64,000 bases of DNA from Loxodes magnus. Lineage: Eukaryota; Ciliophora; Karyorelictea; Loxodida; Loxodidae. The notes beneath the pieces were generated by a model that ran no database searches, was not told the origin of the DNA, and saw only the letters and a list, made by a program, of their open reading frames with translations. The position numbers were made by a program, and so were the translations under genes. This document shows positions 24,551-37,080 of this stretch, piece by piece (the first letter of the stretch is position 1; each line of letters starts with the position of its first letter). The DNA lies in the NCBI GenBank assembly GCA_946699065.1, contig CAMPDV010002006.1, forward strand, positions 1 through 64,000, given 5' to 3'.

Positions 24551-25418
24551 TAGGGACTTAATCAGTGCAAGCTGATGACTTGCGCTTACTAGGAATTCCT
24601 AGTTGATGACCAAGAATTGCAAGGATCAATCCCAACTACGACGCAGTTACGAGGTTGCCGGAGTAGCTATACTTAGAAACTCATTGGTTAGTGCATTGTA
24701 GCGCGCGTGCGGCACAGGACATCTAAGGGCATCACAGACCTGTTATTGCCTCACACTTCCTCCAACTAAAAGCTGGAAGTCCCTCTAAGAAGACAACTTC
24801 CTCGGATAGAAAGAGTCTATTTAGCAGGTTGAGGTCCCGTTCGTTATCAGAATTAACCAGACAGATCACTCCACCAACTAAGAACGGCCATGTACCACCC
24901 ATAGAATCAAGAAAGAACTCTCAATCTGTCAATCCTTACTATGTCTGAACTTGGTAAGTTTCCCCGTGTTGAGTCAAATTAAGCCGCAGGTTCCACTCCT
25001 TGTGGTGCCCTTCCGTAAATTCCTTTAAGTTTCAGTCTTGCGACCATACTCTCTCCAGAATCCAAAGATTTTGATTTCTCGGAAGGTGCCAAGGAGATTT
25101 ATACGGTCTCCCCGATTCCTAGTCGGCATAATTTATGGTTAAGACTAGGACGGTATCTGATCGTCTAGGATCCCTTTACTTTCGTTCTTGATTAACGAAA
25201 GCATCCTTGTCAAATGCTTTCGTAGTAGTTGGTTTTCAGTAAATCCAAGAATTTCACCTCTGACTACTGAGTACCAATGCCTCCAACTGTCCCTATTAAA
25301 GATAGTAGATAGTCTCGCAAAAAATAACCACGAGTTTTATTCCAGCTGCGGTATTCAGACAGGAGCCTGCCTTAAACACTCTAGTTTCCTCAAGGTAAAG
25401 GGCCCGCCAAAGAAATTA
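24402..25418 (-). rRNA. 18S rRNA, 3' portion (copy 1)
   Basis: The 3' end is GGTGAACCTGCGGATGGATC then ATTA at 24402. It contains TTGTACACACCGCCCGTCGC-type sequence and AGGTGAAATTCTTGGATTTA. It begins abruptly near 25418, roughly the middle of 18S. The central few hundred bases of 18S (including the 530-loop region) are missing from both pieces in copy 1. Confidence 0.93.
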
Positions 25419-26138
25419 AATAAATTTTAGCCAATTTAATAATAAGGATTAAAGCACTTTAATGTTAAAACAAATTGGAACAGCTTGAACGAGAAAACTA
25501 TAAAAAATCATGGATCCAATTTATATGCAAGACTTATTATAAACACTGATAATAAGAATCCAAACATTGTAAGAAGATCTAAATAAAAAGAAGAATTTGA
25601 AGATTTCATTGGAGATAAAGAGCCTTACTATGGCGGACATTACAAACATCACAGGAAAAAGAATACTAAGAGATAGTCTTCAAATAATAGAAAATGAGAT
25701 CTGAATTTTTCAAGAATAAGATGAAAAAAACAGGGTGAAGCAAGATTAAATAAGTAAATATATTAAAAGAAAATTACAATAATTCCTACAAAATCCTAAT
25801 AGATTAATTATATTTCAATGTAAATAGAGAAATAAATGAAAAAACATAAATAAAACCAAAGGGAATAAGAAAATTATGCAGTATTTGCAAAAATTGATGG
25901 TACCTATGACTAAAATTTCCGCAGCAAGAGAAAAAATAAGAGCAATCTGAAGATCGATCTGACATAAGGCAATAATTTTTCCATCGAGCGATTGAAAGAT
26001 CTGAAGGAAAAAAAAGAATAACTGGATAGGAGCTTGAGTTCTATTAGAAAAAAGAGACTCCTATAAACTTTAAGATCTTTTTAAATTTCTAACCGGAAGA
26101 TATACCTCATTTATACTTTATTATTAAAAAAAAATTAA
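25419..26138 (+). pseudogene. Hypothetical gene, 5'-truncated at the rDNA junction
   Basis: Starting right at the rDNA break, one frame reads about 240 codons with good protein character: SLNEKTIKNHGSNLYARLI, NPNIVRRSKQKEEFEDFIGD, KEPYYGGHYKHHRKKNTKR, ENYAVFAKIDGTYDQNFRS, then a coiled-coil tail NFSIERLKDLKEKKEQLD. TAA/TAG read as Gln and TGA as Trp inside. The first in-frame ATG is deep in the frame, and the coding character starts at the junction, which suggests the rDNA fragment replaced the 5' end. The stop is set at TAA 26136-26138. No known domain seen. Confidence 0.5.
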
Positions 26139-26199
26139 ATCTATAAATATAAATAACGTGATTCCACCATTACTATGTTCACCAAAATTCAGAAGAAGA

Positions 26200-29100
26200 A
26201 ACCAAATTTTACTGTTAATAATAATCAAAAAATGTTTTAGTTTTACCTGACCTTCTTGATGATCATATGCTTATTCTATCTCCTCTTCCAACTATCTAGC
26301 GCTTGTTAATTTGAGAATTAAGGATCTATTTCTACTAATGAATCTTTCTGAAGCAATTGCTTATTTATTATTATCTATTGTAGTCTTTTTTATCTTCCTT
26401 GTTTTTATTTCATCCGTGAACTTTTTTTTACCTTTCTTAGATCATATTCCAACTTAGTGTCAAATTAGTCTCATTTACTTTTTTCTACTTTTAGTTTTTT
26501 CTTGTTAACAAGTACTTTGTAATTTCAGATATGCTCACTTGAACTGACTCTTTAATTCTAACTTATTTTTCTATGGAAAGTGAGGGTTTTATTTAGATAT
26601 CCCATTTTACTTTCTTTGGCAAACTTTCGATAAAATCTTTGAACCTATTAAGATTTTTGTTCTTTCTTTAATGATTTACTTCAGCTTTCAAACTCGTAAT
26701 TTCCCCAGACTATTTTGATTAAGATTAATTTAATTAGCATTATATTTGTTTGTTTTTTCTAAGTTCTATTGTCTTTAGTTTTTATACTAATATATCTCTT
26801 TCTTGTTAGTATTGTTCAACATATCTCAATTATGTGAATTTCATCTAATACGCCATTTGAGCATAATATTCATATATTATTTTCAAGCAGGTGTCTTACC
26901 TTTAAAATTTAATCAGCTCCACTACTTTTGTCTCTAAATCTAAACAAATAACAAATTTCCTATTTTCTGTGTTTGTTGTATCTTAGATAATTGGGTGAAT
27001 TCATAATAAATTATTACAGTAACTTCTCTGTTTGAAACTTGTCGTAATATCCTATATGCGGTTTATTGTTTCTACATTGATGTGGAATTTTATAGCTTCA
27101 TTTAATATTAATTTGATCTTTTTTCGTTTCATTCTTCCTAAACTATAATTCACCCATTGATTGCAGTTTATCAGAGCTTTTAAAGATTAAATTTCAAATA
27201 GAATGTTGTTTTTTAGCAGATACATTCAACATTCTACTGTTGATTCGAAATTTAATAGTAGTTTGTATCTGAACATTACATCTGTTATCATAAATAGAAT
27301 TAAATTTTAGTAAACTGCAATACGCACTCTAGTATTTTCGTTTTATTTGCAGAAAGAACTATCTATTATCACTCTTATAAATCTACGTTAAATTATTTCC
27401 AGTTTCTCTAGTATGTTATTACCTATAGTTTCGTCTTTGAATGGAAAATATTTATTTCCGTATCCGAAAATTTAAACAAAGCTTTTAGTATCATTTTCGT
27501 ATTATATGATGTAATACCTTTTTATAATGTGATTTAATAAAGGATTCATCCTTATGTCTTTTAACATTCAGTAATCTTAAACTCTAGATGTTTTTAGTAT
27601 GATACTTCCTCTTATATTCAGTGACCTAGAAATTTAAAAGTATTTAAACTTTATATTTCCATACCAGTTAATTTATTGTCGTTTAGAATTTCATATTATT
27701 TCCATTTCATAATTGTCATTTTGTTTTTTCAGCCATTGACAAGATGTAACTTTCAGCTCATTTGTATAATCTTCATTCTTTTCTTGTACTTAGTCTGGCT
27801 AAACTATGTAAGCTATGTCATCAGCATAGGCTAACTGGTAAAACATATGCAACCTTATTTGGATTCCTTTTCTGTAATAAACTTATCCGAAAAGAGGTAA
27901 TTTATTCTCAATTTAATGTCTTCTTCTCTGTATATTTCAGCAAGAAGTTTTATTAATTATTCTGGTACTCCTATTTCATTCAAGCTTTATCATATCTTCC
28001 TTATAACTGATTTAAAAACTTTCATTATACCAATAAATTAAAAATACATCTTTTTTGTTTTTATAAAGATGCTCCTAGATAGTTCTGAGGTTGAAAAATA
28101 TATTGAGCGTAAGATTTATTAGGGTTGAAACTGTATTATAATTCATCGTAAAGTCTAATTAGATAAGATTTAGTTATTCGAATATCCATAGATTTATAAT
28201 TTTTAGGATATGATTAATAAGGGAAATAGGTCTTCAATTCATCGGGTTAGCTGTGCTTATCTTTTTTATGAATAATTATAATATATGGTCTTTTGTTCTT
28301 CTAGGAATATTTCCTGATTCTAATATTTCCCTATTAGCTGAGTCGTTACCTTTATTAATTTTTCCCCTCCGAAATTTATTGTACCTGATTTTATTTGATC
28401 TGTCCTATTGCTTTTCATTGTGATAAATTTCTTATAAATTAATCAATTTCTACCATTTTGGTTTCTATTGGTTGCTTATTTCTAAATTGATTTAGTAGAT
28501 TATTATTTCTATTCCTATAGAAATTTTCTCAACTTGTCTTGAAGAGTTGGATGCCTTCTTAATTTATTAGTATTCACGTTGCTATTTTTCCTCTTTTATA
28601 TAATCTCTGCATATTCTTTCATGTGTCACTTAGGTTTCCTTTATTGACTGCATCTAGGAGAATATTAAATTGATTTCTATAATCTTTTTCATACCTTGTC
28701 TATATTCCTTTCTTATTCTGATCTCTCGTATTATATCTGGCTTATCTTATTAATCGTTTTACTTTGATGGCATGATTTTTGAATTATTTTCTTAGTTGTT
28801 TCGTCTCATTTGAATAATTGTATTTTTTCGGCATAGAAATAGTATGTCCACATATTAGAATTGTGCCTTATTGAATTTATTCTTATAATTTGTCATAGAA
28901 TTTTTCATAACTATGAGAGAATTGCTTATTTCCATATCTTCAACTTATTTCTAGAAATTTTCTTATACCAATTTTTATTGAAGTTTTTAAAACTGATCTT
29001 TTTTTACTTTACTTAATCACTATTTTTTTAACTATTTATAATATTAGTCTGCTAGGTTAATGATTTCCTAATATCCTGCTTTGATAGAATTTAGATTATA

Positions 29101-29760
29101 TTATGTTGTGTGTAGTAAATTGGTCTGTTAGATAGTAATCAATCTTGAATCTACCTCTCCCTTATTACCGTGATATATGTTGGATCTTAAGCTAGGTCTT
29201 TTCATGTCAGATTAAACTCTTGCATAAAATTCGATAGGTATTGTCCTACTACATTTTGTTTATTTGGTAAAAATTATGGCATATGAGCATAAAGTCCCCC
29301 ATAATTAGTATTTAAAGCTCTAAATCGTTTGCTATATGAACAAAATATCTTACGCCATCATAGAAAATACCCAGTTCTGTTTTATCTTAAGTTGTGGATG
29401 TGTAAATGCTAATTATCGCTAGTCTACTATCAAGACTTAAACTAATTATCTGCAACCCTAATATATTTCTGCTTAGTTAAGTCCATACACTTCATTTTTT
29501 TACTCTATTTATTCGTTTATCTCTAACGTAAAACGCCACACTTTACTAGATAAATGCCTACTTTTATGGTAGCTCTGAATCCGTAAAGATATAGGATGTT
29601 TTAAATTTGAGGTACATGAATCTCTTATTTGGACATAATGTGTATCTTATTTTCTTGGATGAATTGAAGTAATAATATTTTTTAAGGTCTTAATCCTCTT
29701 ATATTGATGTTTGTAGATTTAGTTTTTCTTATTCTAATTACAACTGGTTAACCCCTATAT
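26200..29760 (-). mobile_element. Decayed LINE (non-LTR) retrotransposon with AP endonuclease and reverse transcriptase
   Basis: Minus strand, 5' to 3' from 29760. Endonuclease (about 29545-29150): VAFYVRDKR, ILGLQIISLSLDSRLAIISI, IANDLELQILIMGDF (the GDFN motif), then PTYITVIRE. Linker and RT (about 28450-27600): SGNIPRRTKDHI, ISTANPMNWRPISLINHILK with W as TGA at 28236-28234; motif A region FIGIMKVFKSV, where the catalytic Asp position appears to be Gly; IGVPEQLIKLLAEIYREED; ESKQGC (motif B); and LAYADDIAYI at 27828-27817 (motif C). The sequence between motif B and YADD is too short and out of frame, and several other frame changes occur, so the copy is dead. 26200-26700 reads as a basic coiled coil of unclear relation. 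Such elements copy themselves through RNA by target-primed reverse transcription. Confidence 0.85.
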
Positions 29761-30920
29761 TTATGTATGTCTAGTTATTTTTGATTGAATATAAGTGTTA
29801 ATTTTGTGGTTATGGTTTTGTTGTATGTTATAGTGTTGATGATTAAATGTATTATTAGGAATGTTTTTGTTTTGTTGAGTGTAGGTTATAAGGCATAATG
29901 TTGTAAGTTAAATAGTAATAATAATTGAATTATATGGGATAATGTTTTTGAAGATAAGATTTGGAATAGTTAAAAGTAGTTAATGATATTGATAGTATTG
30001 ATAGTATTTTGGTATGTTTTGTATTAGTAATAGAGTGTAAATATTTGAGGAAGATGAATATAAAGTAATTTGAGAATGATAGTTAATGTTAATGATTTAA
30101 ATGTATTCTATAATAATTTGAAATGTTTTTTGTATCTTATATTTTATTATTTTTTTGTTTATAATATGTATCTAAAATTTTTTGGGTATATATAAGATTT
30201 TAAAGCATAATCTATTTTTACTTATGATTTTGAGTATGCATAAAATAGAATGATTTTAAATAATACTTACTTTAAGAGAGCTATTAATAAAATGAATATT
30301 TATATTGGAATTATGTTTAACTTATTAAATGTGATTTACTATTTAATTTGGAATTATAAACATTTTGGAGATATTTTTAGTAAATAGATAAAAAATTAAA
30401 TCTAAATAAGAAAATTTTATTAATCAAATTAAATAGAAAAAAGATTCAAATCAACAACCTAGTTTAGTGCTTTTAACTTTTATATATATTACTTCAACCA
30501 TTTCTCTTATTCTCTTTTCCCAATCAAACAGATTAAAATTCACAAAAAACATTCAATTTTATATTTATACTCAAATTACCTAAATTTAGAGGCTTTAAGT
30601 CTATCATATAGGATAATTTAGCTAAATTCTTATAAAAATACTAATTATTAACTAATATACAGTTAATCTTAGTAATTCTATTATAACTCTATTATTATTT
30701 AATATACATCAATATTCCTATTTCTATTATCTTTTCTATCACTAATCATTTTATCTCTATAAATACTAATTTCATTGTTTAACTAAGTCATTTCAATCAC
30801 TAAGCTATTATACAAAAATAATTAAGCTTAGTTCAATTAAATGATACTAATGCTCTATAATCAAAATAATTATCATTTTATTATTCGTTAACTAAAATAT
30901 ATCTTCTCTATATTAATAGA
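29760..30920. other. AT-rich stretch without recognisable gene
   Basis: TG-rich plus-strand simple sequence (29760-30120), then AT-rich DNA. No gene or RNA recognised. Confidence 0.45.
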
Positions 30921-30926
30921 TACTCA

Positions 30927-32177
30927 TTAGATATTAAATTTAGATCACAATAAAGTAGATATTTCCTCTGAGTCAATTGCATTTTTGAATTTCATGCATA
31001 TTGCAAATAAGTTTTATCAATCTCTAATATTTTTTTTATTGGTATCTTAAGTTTATTTTACCTCCTCTATCGTATCAATTGTATATATCAAATCCATATT
31101 AAAAGAGAGCTAATTATTTTTTTGCTGACTATAATAACTACTATTCTGAAGCAAAAGTCTGCTAGTAATAAAAAAAAAGAATATTAATATCCTATTCTTT
31201 TCCTAACTTATAGTAAGAATAATTTATATTAATTTGAGCCAAACTTTTATTAACTCTAGATCATTTTCTTAATTACCATTCGATATTTCTTTTAGATCTT
31301 AACACTCATTCATTCTACATACTTCATGAGATGAAATTTTATCTAATATTAACTATTGAACTTTTCTTTTTTGCTTTTATCTTCATATACAATATATCCA
31401 TTCTTATTATATCGTATTCTTAGATTCATTAAATTTTTCAAGGAATTCTGTATTTATTTGAATTTTAAAAAAAATTGTAGATATAAGAAGTGGCTCATAT
31501 TCCTGTAATCACAAGAACGATAATTTCATTAAAAACGCTGCTAATATAATATTAGTTACTTTAATCTATACTTTGAGACACTCCTATTGATAAGAACTCT
31601 TTTTATGATTCTTTAGCTATTTACATTCTTCTGCTTCAGGAACTCTTCTGAAATAAAAGTTCAGAAACTATCAAATGCTCTTTAAATATTATGCTGTTTG
31701 AAACTGAGGATCATAAAAAAATTATTAAAGCAGGAGATAAAGATTCTATTAATTGCAGCTCAAAAATATCTTTGTATTTTTATTATCGCTAACACTATAA
31801 GTTTCTAAGGATAAATCATTTAGCTCGCTACTACAGTATAAGTTCATATCGTATTAATAAGTAGCATTTTTCATGGCTTCTAGATATAACTTATAATCAT
31901 AGCTGCTCACAACACACTTACCAAATTTAGTAATAGCTGACACTCAGTAGCAATATCCATTTTCACACTCCCTGCTAATTTAGCATTCATAAAATTCATA
32001 TTTTAGTTCATTATAAGAAATCTTAGTAGAGACTTTTTGACCATAGAAGAGTTTCAAAATAATTTAATTTTCTTATAAATACATTTAAAGTAAGGCTAGT
32101 CCTCATTAATCTTTAACTTTATTAGATAGCCTTGTTGAAACCTTAAGACACATCTTATAAATAACGCGTTCCTCCAT
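30927..32177 (-). CDS. Cysteine-rich membrane protein, unknown family
   Basis: From ATG at 32177 one frame reads 416 codons to TAA (30929-30927), followed at once by TGA. Segments: MEERVIYKMCLKVSTRL; YEFYECQISRECENGYCYW; FGKCVVSSYDYKLYL; SSELNDLSLETYSVSDNKN; RRVPEAEECKQLKNHK; then hydrophobic VTNIILAAFLMKLSFLWL and a second hydrophobic stretch around ILIFFFITSRLLL, then a charged tail with EISTLLWSKFNIQ. About ten cysteines precede the first hydrophobic segment, as in extracytoplasmic disulphide-bonded domains. The frame also stays protein-like upstream of this ATG (NYCERFQKIINQQFNVKFI) to about 32270, so the start may be earlier. Surface or secretory location is inference. No family recognised. 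Confidence 0.55.
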
Positions 32178-32589
32178 TATTACACACAATCTAGGGATTA
32201 TGAACTTAACATTGAATTGCTAATTAATTATCTTTTGAAACCTCTCACAGTAGTTATTTTTTAAAAATTTGGTTACTTATTATAATAGAGGGGAAGTGAC
32301 AGTTTAAATATAAGGATTACTATAATTAAATTTGATAATTTGGATTATCTTACTATGGTTATTAAATAGTGAGTAAATATTGGCTATTTACCTCTAGTAA
32401 CTGGCACTGTGGGTATTATATTATGGTATTATAAGTATATGTGGAAATATTTAAGGTTTGTATATGATTTAAAATGATAGTTATATAGTATCTTAGTTTA
32501 GCATTTTGATATAATACTAATTGATATATTTTAAATAAAATACTAGGATTAGTTATAAGACTAGATTTATTCTAGATATACTGTAATTA

Positions 32590-33070
32590 CAATATTAAAG
32601 TACTATTTATTTCAAATCTATAACTTATAAAAGATACTTTCTACTATCTCTATAATTCTTTCCTCTTCTTCATCACTCAGAAAATTTAAAACTTAAAATA
32701 CGTGAAATTCTCCTTGAAATTTAGTGAGAATGGTGATGGTTGTCTGAATTATAACTGTTGTTAAATATGAACTTCTTATTAGAACTCTTGATTAGTGTAA
32801 ATAAAGTAATTGATTTATACAATTTTCTGCAGGATATTAGAAAGATAGTAGAGGAAAGTAGTTATTTTAATAAGTTCTAAGTATAGGGAAATTACTAAAA
32901 AGCACAATCATTTCCTCACGATACCTTAAATTAAAGATCTATAAACATTTACTTTTTCATCTAATTTGAGAAGTATAATCTTTCTCAGTCTATCTCATTA
33001 ACTATTTAGGACTTAAAGATTTGAAGTCTACTATTTTATTTGCAATAAGTAAGCATCAAAATGCCAGTAA
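32590..33070 (-). CDS. Possible hypothetical gene
   Basis: One minus frame reads CLLIANKIVDFKSLSPKQL, DYTSQIRW, LRYREEMIVLFSNFPILRT, FQYPAENCINQLLYLHQ and LNFLSDEEEERIIEIVESI. This is protein-like, but a second frame starting at an ATG (MLTYCKQNSRLQIF) is also passable. Low certainty; start and end are not fixed. Confidence 0.25.
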
Positions 33071-33829
33071 TACCTAGTAGTATCACCTAATTAATAAGAT
33101 ACTATAATTTTTCTAAATACTTCTAATATAGCATTGTAGCATGATAATTAGTACTAAAACATAAAAAATTTAGCAGCCTTTACATATGCAAACTAACAGA
33201 GTAATTTAGAAAGGAATACTTATTGTAGGAGTAGTTAAAGTTCTCTATTTTGTATATTTTGTATATTTTGTGTATTTTAGAGAAATAAAGAATAGTAGTT
33301 AGTTAGGGTTATGTAATAATTAGGTTTGATAGTATGGTAAATTTAGGGATTTGATGTATAGTAATATGATAATGTAGTGGTGTAATAATGTAGTGATGTG
33401 TAATAATTTGATGATAATAATTTAGTAAAGTTGGAATAAAGGTAATCTAAATGTTGATTATATTTGTAAAGATAAGTTTGTAGTTGGTATTGTTAGAGGA
33501 TATACTAAATGTTTGAAGATAAAAGTAATGGGTAGAAGAATATAATATCTACTTATTTAGTAAAGCTATAGAAGTAAATAAGCAATAATATGATAGAGAC
33601 TTTTTAGTATTTTCTTAAGCAATAAACTAGGAATAAATTAAATAGCAGGTTTATTAGTAAGAAGGTTGATAGTAGAGATTGCTTAATTAAATATCAAATA
33701 TTAACTGCAATTCTATTATTAGCACAGCTGTATTAAGTCAAACTTTAAAATTGAGACTAAAAATAGAATGTTTTCAAAACTAGTAAATAACTCTTAGTTA
33801 TTTAGCTAAGAAAATCTTGATGCTTAGTT

Positions 33830-34760
33830 TTGATGAATGGCTGCAAGTAGTGCTGATAATGAATTTGAGTAAAAAATAGAAGTTAATAAAGAAACATTCT
33901 TTGAAGAATTTAATACAATACGTTAGAAAATAACTTAATTTTGTGTAACTGTTCACAAGTTAGAAATAGTTGCTATGCTAATGTAGTATTTTCTAATAAC
34001 TGGTTTTCTATACATAGAAATGAAGAAGGAAAAGGAATTATTGTATATCATATAAAAATCCTTATAGATAATTAGAAAGTAGGTAAAATTCTAAAACGAA
34101 CTAATATTCAGAGTTGCATTATGAAACTATTATTGATCTAAGACAATATGAAAGTAAAGATAAAGTTCTTGAAGATACTGCTTATTTTTTTGATTTATAA
34201 AGAAGAATAATATTTATGGCATAAAGCTAGCGAACATTTAAGTAGCATAAGATTTCTTGACGCAATTAAATTCTCATTTCACAAAAACCTTCAAGTTAGT
34301 AGTTTTGAAGTTTTAAAACCCAGATACTCAAAATGGGATTTATATAGTAATGTGATAATATGAATGATGGAATTTAAAATACTTATATACAGTGAGTGTA
34401 TTAAGATTAATACTAACTTTAATTGAATTTCTAAAGTCATAGTATGAAGAACTTAGATAAATATCATTTAACACTATAAAGAGATATGCAGGAAATGCAA
34501 TTTAACTTTATTTTCCCTTAAATTTAAGATTTTATAAGTAGCAAAATAAGGAAAATTTTAGTAAGTGTATGTTTAACCCTTAATGATAAAGCTGATTTGC
34601 CCTAAATTAATTTATAAGTTGATAACCTGAATTCTGAAACTAATAAAAAGCTCTACTATGGATCAATATTTGGAAAATTATAAAATTAGAGTGTTTCAGA
34701 TATTTTTGAAGAGGTATAAGTTATATAATTATTTAGATAATTTATATAAGGAAGTTTATA
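33830..34760 (+). CDS. Possible hypothetical gene
   Basis: Protein-like plus-strand readings: MAASSADNEFEQKIEVNKET, then in another frame NCSQVRNSCYANVVFSNNWF, SIHRNEEGKGIIVYHI and LWHKASEHLSSIRFLDAI. The frame change could be an uncalled intron or decay. No domain recognised; a faint protein-kinase-like stretch was considered and not accepted. Confidence 0.25.
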
Positions 34761-34799
34761 TAATCTAATTTATTCTAATCATCATTACATTAACAAGAG

Positions 34800-36360
34800 A
34801 ATTTATCTCTTTAAATGTAAGAAGTATCTATTTTAATTCAACTAACCCAACAAATACTAATTCATCATTTCACCTACTTTTTCTTCCAGATTTATCTTAA
34901 AAAATGTTTCTTAGTGGAGAACATAAACCTAATTATTTCATTTCGTAAGAACTTTACCAGTTTCTTTTTCTACTTTCAATCCAAAATTCCTATTTATTGC
35001 TATTTAAGTATTGGATTCTAAACTAAATTAAACTAATTATCATTCATCTCTTGTCTAAGCAATGCCAGAAATACAAAGAATCTAATTATAGACATAAATA
35101 CTAAAGTTTATATTCATTAACCATCAAATCTTTAAAGTGTAAATTGTTAATTACCTAATTAGCACATATCTCATAAATTACTATTTAATATAGTTTAACT
35201 CTAATCAAAGCATTTTAAATTACTCATTTTATCAAATAAAAGTTAAATATTTCAAAATTATTATTTTGCTCTTATAAACTCATTTTATGCTTCTAATTTA
35301 GCCAACACATTTTTTAACCGAAATAACAATCTTACAATTAATTGCATAAAAATATAATTATTCTTAGAAACCTTTTTATATACTCAATTAATCAGTTTTT
35401 CCAACTAATTTACATAGTCTATTACTAAGCCATACTATTATTCTTATTGTACACTCTGTTTTCTTCATCAACTAATTCGGTTTAATTCATTTCTAAATTT
35501 AAACTGAAACGCTTAAAAAATTAAAAATATCATTTAACCTATCAATTTAAAAAAAACTTAGATATACATTTTTACCTATACTCATTTAAACTGTTTAAAT
35601 CTAAATGCATTTTAGAACATTAACATAAAAAATGATTTAATTTAGTATTTTTTACTTTTTATTTATACTATCAAACTTTTTTCAGATGGATTAAATAATA
35701 AAGTAAAAATTAATTAAAAACATTTAAAATTATAAATTTATATTTATATGGCTTAAATAAAGAAGCATTTTAATAATAAAATTTTTTCTATTATATTTTT
35801 CTAAATTAAATAATAGAAAAAGTTTATATTTTCAAATGATAAATTTTAGATTCTTCGATATTTTAAAATAGATACAAAAAACTTTTTTTGTTAAATTAAA
35901 ATATATCTCATACAAAAAGATCTTATAGGTAATTACATTCATTTACATTTACAAATATAGAACTTTAGAAAATCGTAAAATTAGTAAAAATATGTATTTT
36001 GCTTATAATATTTATTAAAAAAATAAAAAGTTATCAGATAGAAATAAATTAATTTAATTTAATATATTATGATAGAACTGATAAATGCTTGATCATTTAG
36101 AACTAATATTTAAAAATCTTAATTCTTTATAAGAGAAATCAAATCTAATCTTTTATTAGAAGATTCAGAAATTATTTTTTGTTTATTCAAATCTTTTTAA
36201 ACATAAATAAAATGTTTTTGAAAACATCAATTATTAATTTTTTATTAGAGTATTGCTAACTTCTCTCTTTTTTTTAAAACTTACTTTTAAGGAGTAATCT
36301 AAGGATTTTATACTAATTAATTTCTGCAAAAATAAATTATCATAAGTAATGAATGTTTAA
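34800..36360. other. AT-rich stretch without recognisable gene
   Basis: No gene, RNA or strong repeat recognised on either strand. Confidence 0.4.
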
Positions 36361-36383
36361 TTTTAAATAATTAAGCAAGCTTC

Positions 36384-36911
36384 TTAAATATCTGAATGCT
36401 CCCCTCAAGCCATGAATTTACCGGAGATCTCTCTAGTCCTATATATAAATGTTGGCCATTACATTGAGTCTTGTATTTTCTAAAGATTTTAATGTCTGTA
36501 AACCATTGTTTGGATATTCTCGGCTAGAATCTTATCAGCTCTTTCCAATTTAAATTGTCTTAAAATTTCCTATATTCTATAAATTTGTTGTAATATCTCA
36601 CCAGACACCTTTCAGAATTACAAAAGAGAAATTTCTTCTTATTTTTATTTTTAGTCTCAACTAGCAGCTCTTTTTCACTTTGTTAAACCAATTATTTCAT
36701 AACCATAATATAAATGTTTCAACTGTAATTCTAAATCAACTTCAGTTTTTATTGATCCAAAGATATTTTGGACGTTAATTACTAGTAAATTCCAAAGATT
36801 TGCTCTATATAGGCAGATTATGAAATAATTTGTAGTAAATTTTCTAATGAATATCTCTTCTACCATTAATTTAATTTTATAAAGTTTTTCCAGTCGCAAC
36901 TGTTGTGCCAT
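36384..36911 (-). CDS. Hypothetical protein
   Basis: ATG at 36911 opens MAQQLRLEKLYKIKLMVEEI. The frame continues through NYFIICLYRANLWNLLV, FGSIKTEVDLELQLKHLYY, WKRAASWDQKQKQEEISLL, FWKVSGEILQQIYRIQEIL, KLERADKILAENIQTMVYR and FIYRTREISGKFMAW. Stop candidates are TGA (36407-36405) or TAA (36386-36384). TGA encodes Trp at least twice inside (KWKRAASW). The helix-rich composition suggests a helical or coiled-coil protein of about 170 residues. No family recognised. Even by the standard code the first 78 codons are open, which supports the frame. Confidence 0.5.
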
Positions 36912-37047
36912 ATCGGTGCTTTTTTGATTACTTTAGAGGAGTTTATGTAAGGGATTATTGCTAGCCGTTTTCTAATTTTCTATTTTTCTTCACAGCTAGT
37001 AAATTTACGATATAATGAAGATTGAGATAGATTAGGATAAGAAGATG

Positions 37048-37080
37048 AGAAAGAAGGAAAGAAAGAAAGAAAGAAAGATG
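37048..37080 (+). repeat. (GAAA)n microsatellite
   Basis: Short run of GAAA/GAAG units, about eight repeats. Confidence 0.85.

Noticed and set aside
21568-25430. Many short open frames on both strands (also 49159-50916)
   Set aside because: They lie in rRNA sequence and have no protein character.
34200-34430. Faint protein-kinase-like reading (EVLKPRYSKWDLYS)
   Set aside because: No catalytic loop or DFG could be found nearby, and other frames are equally good.
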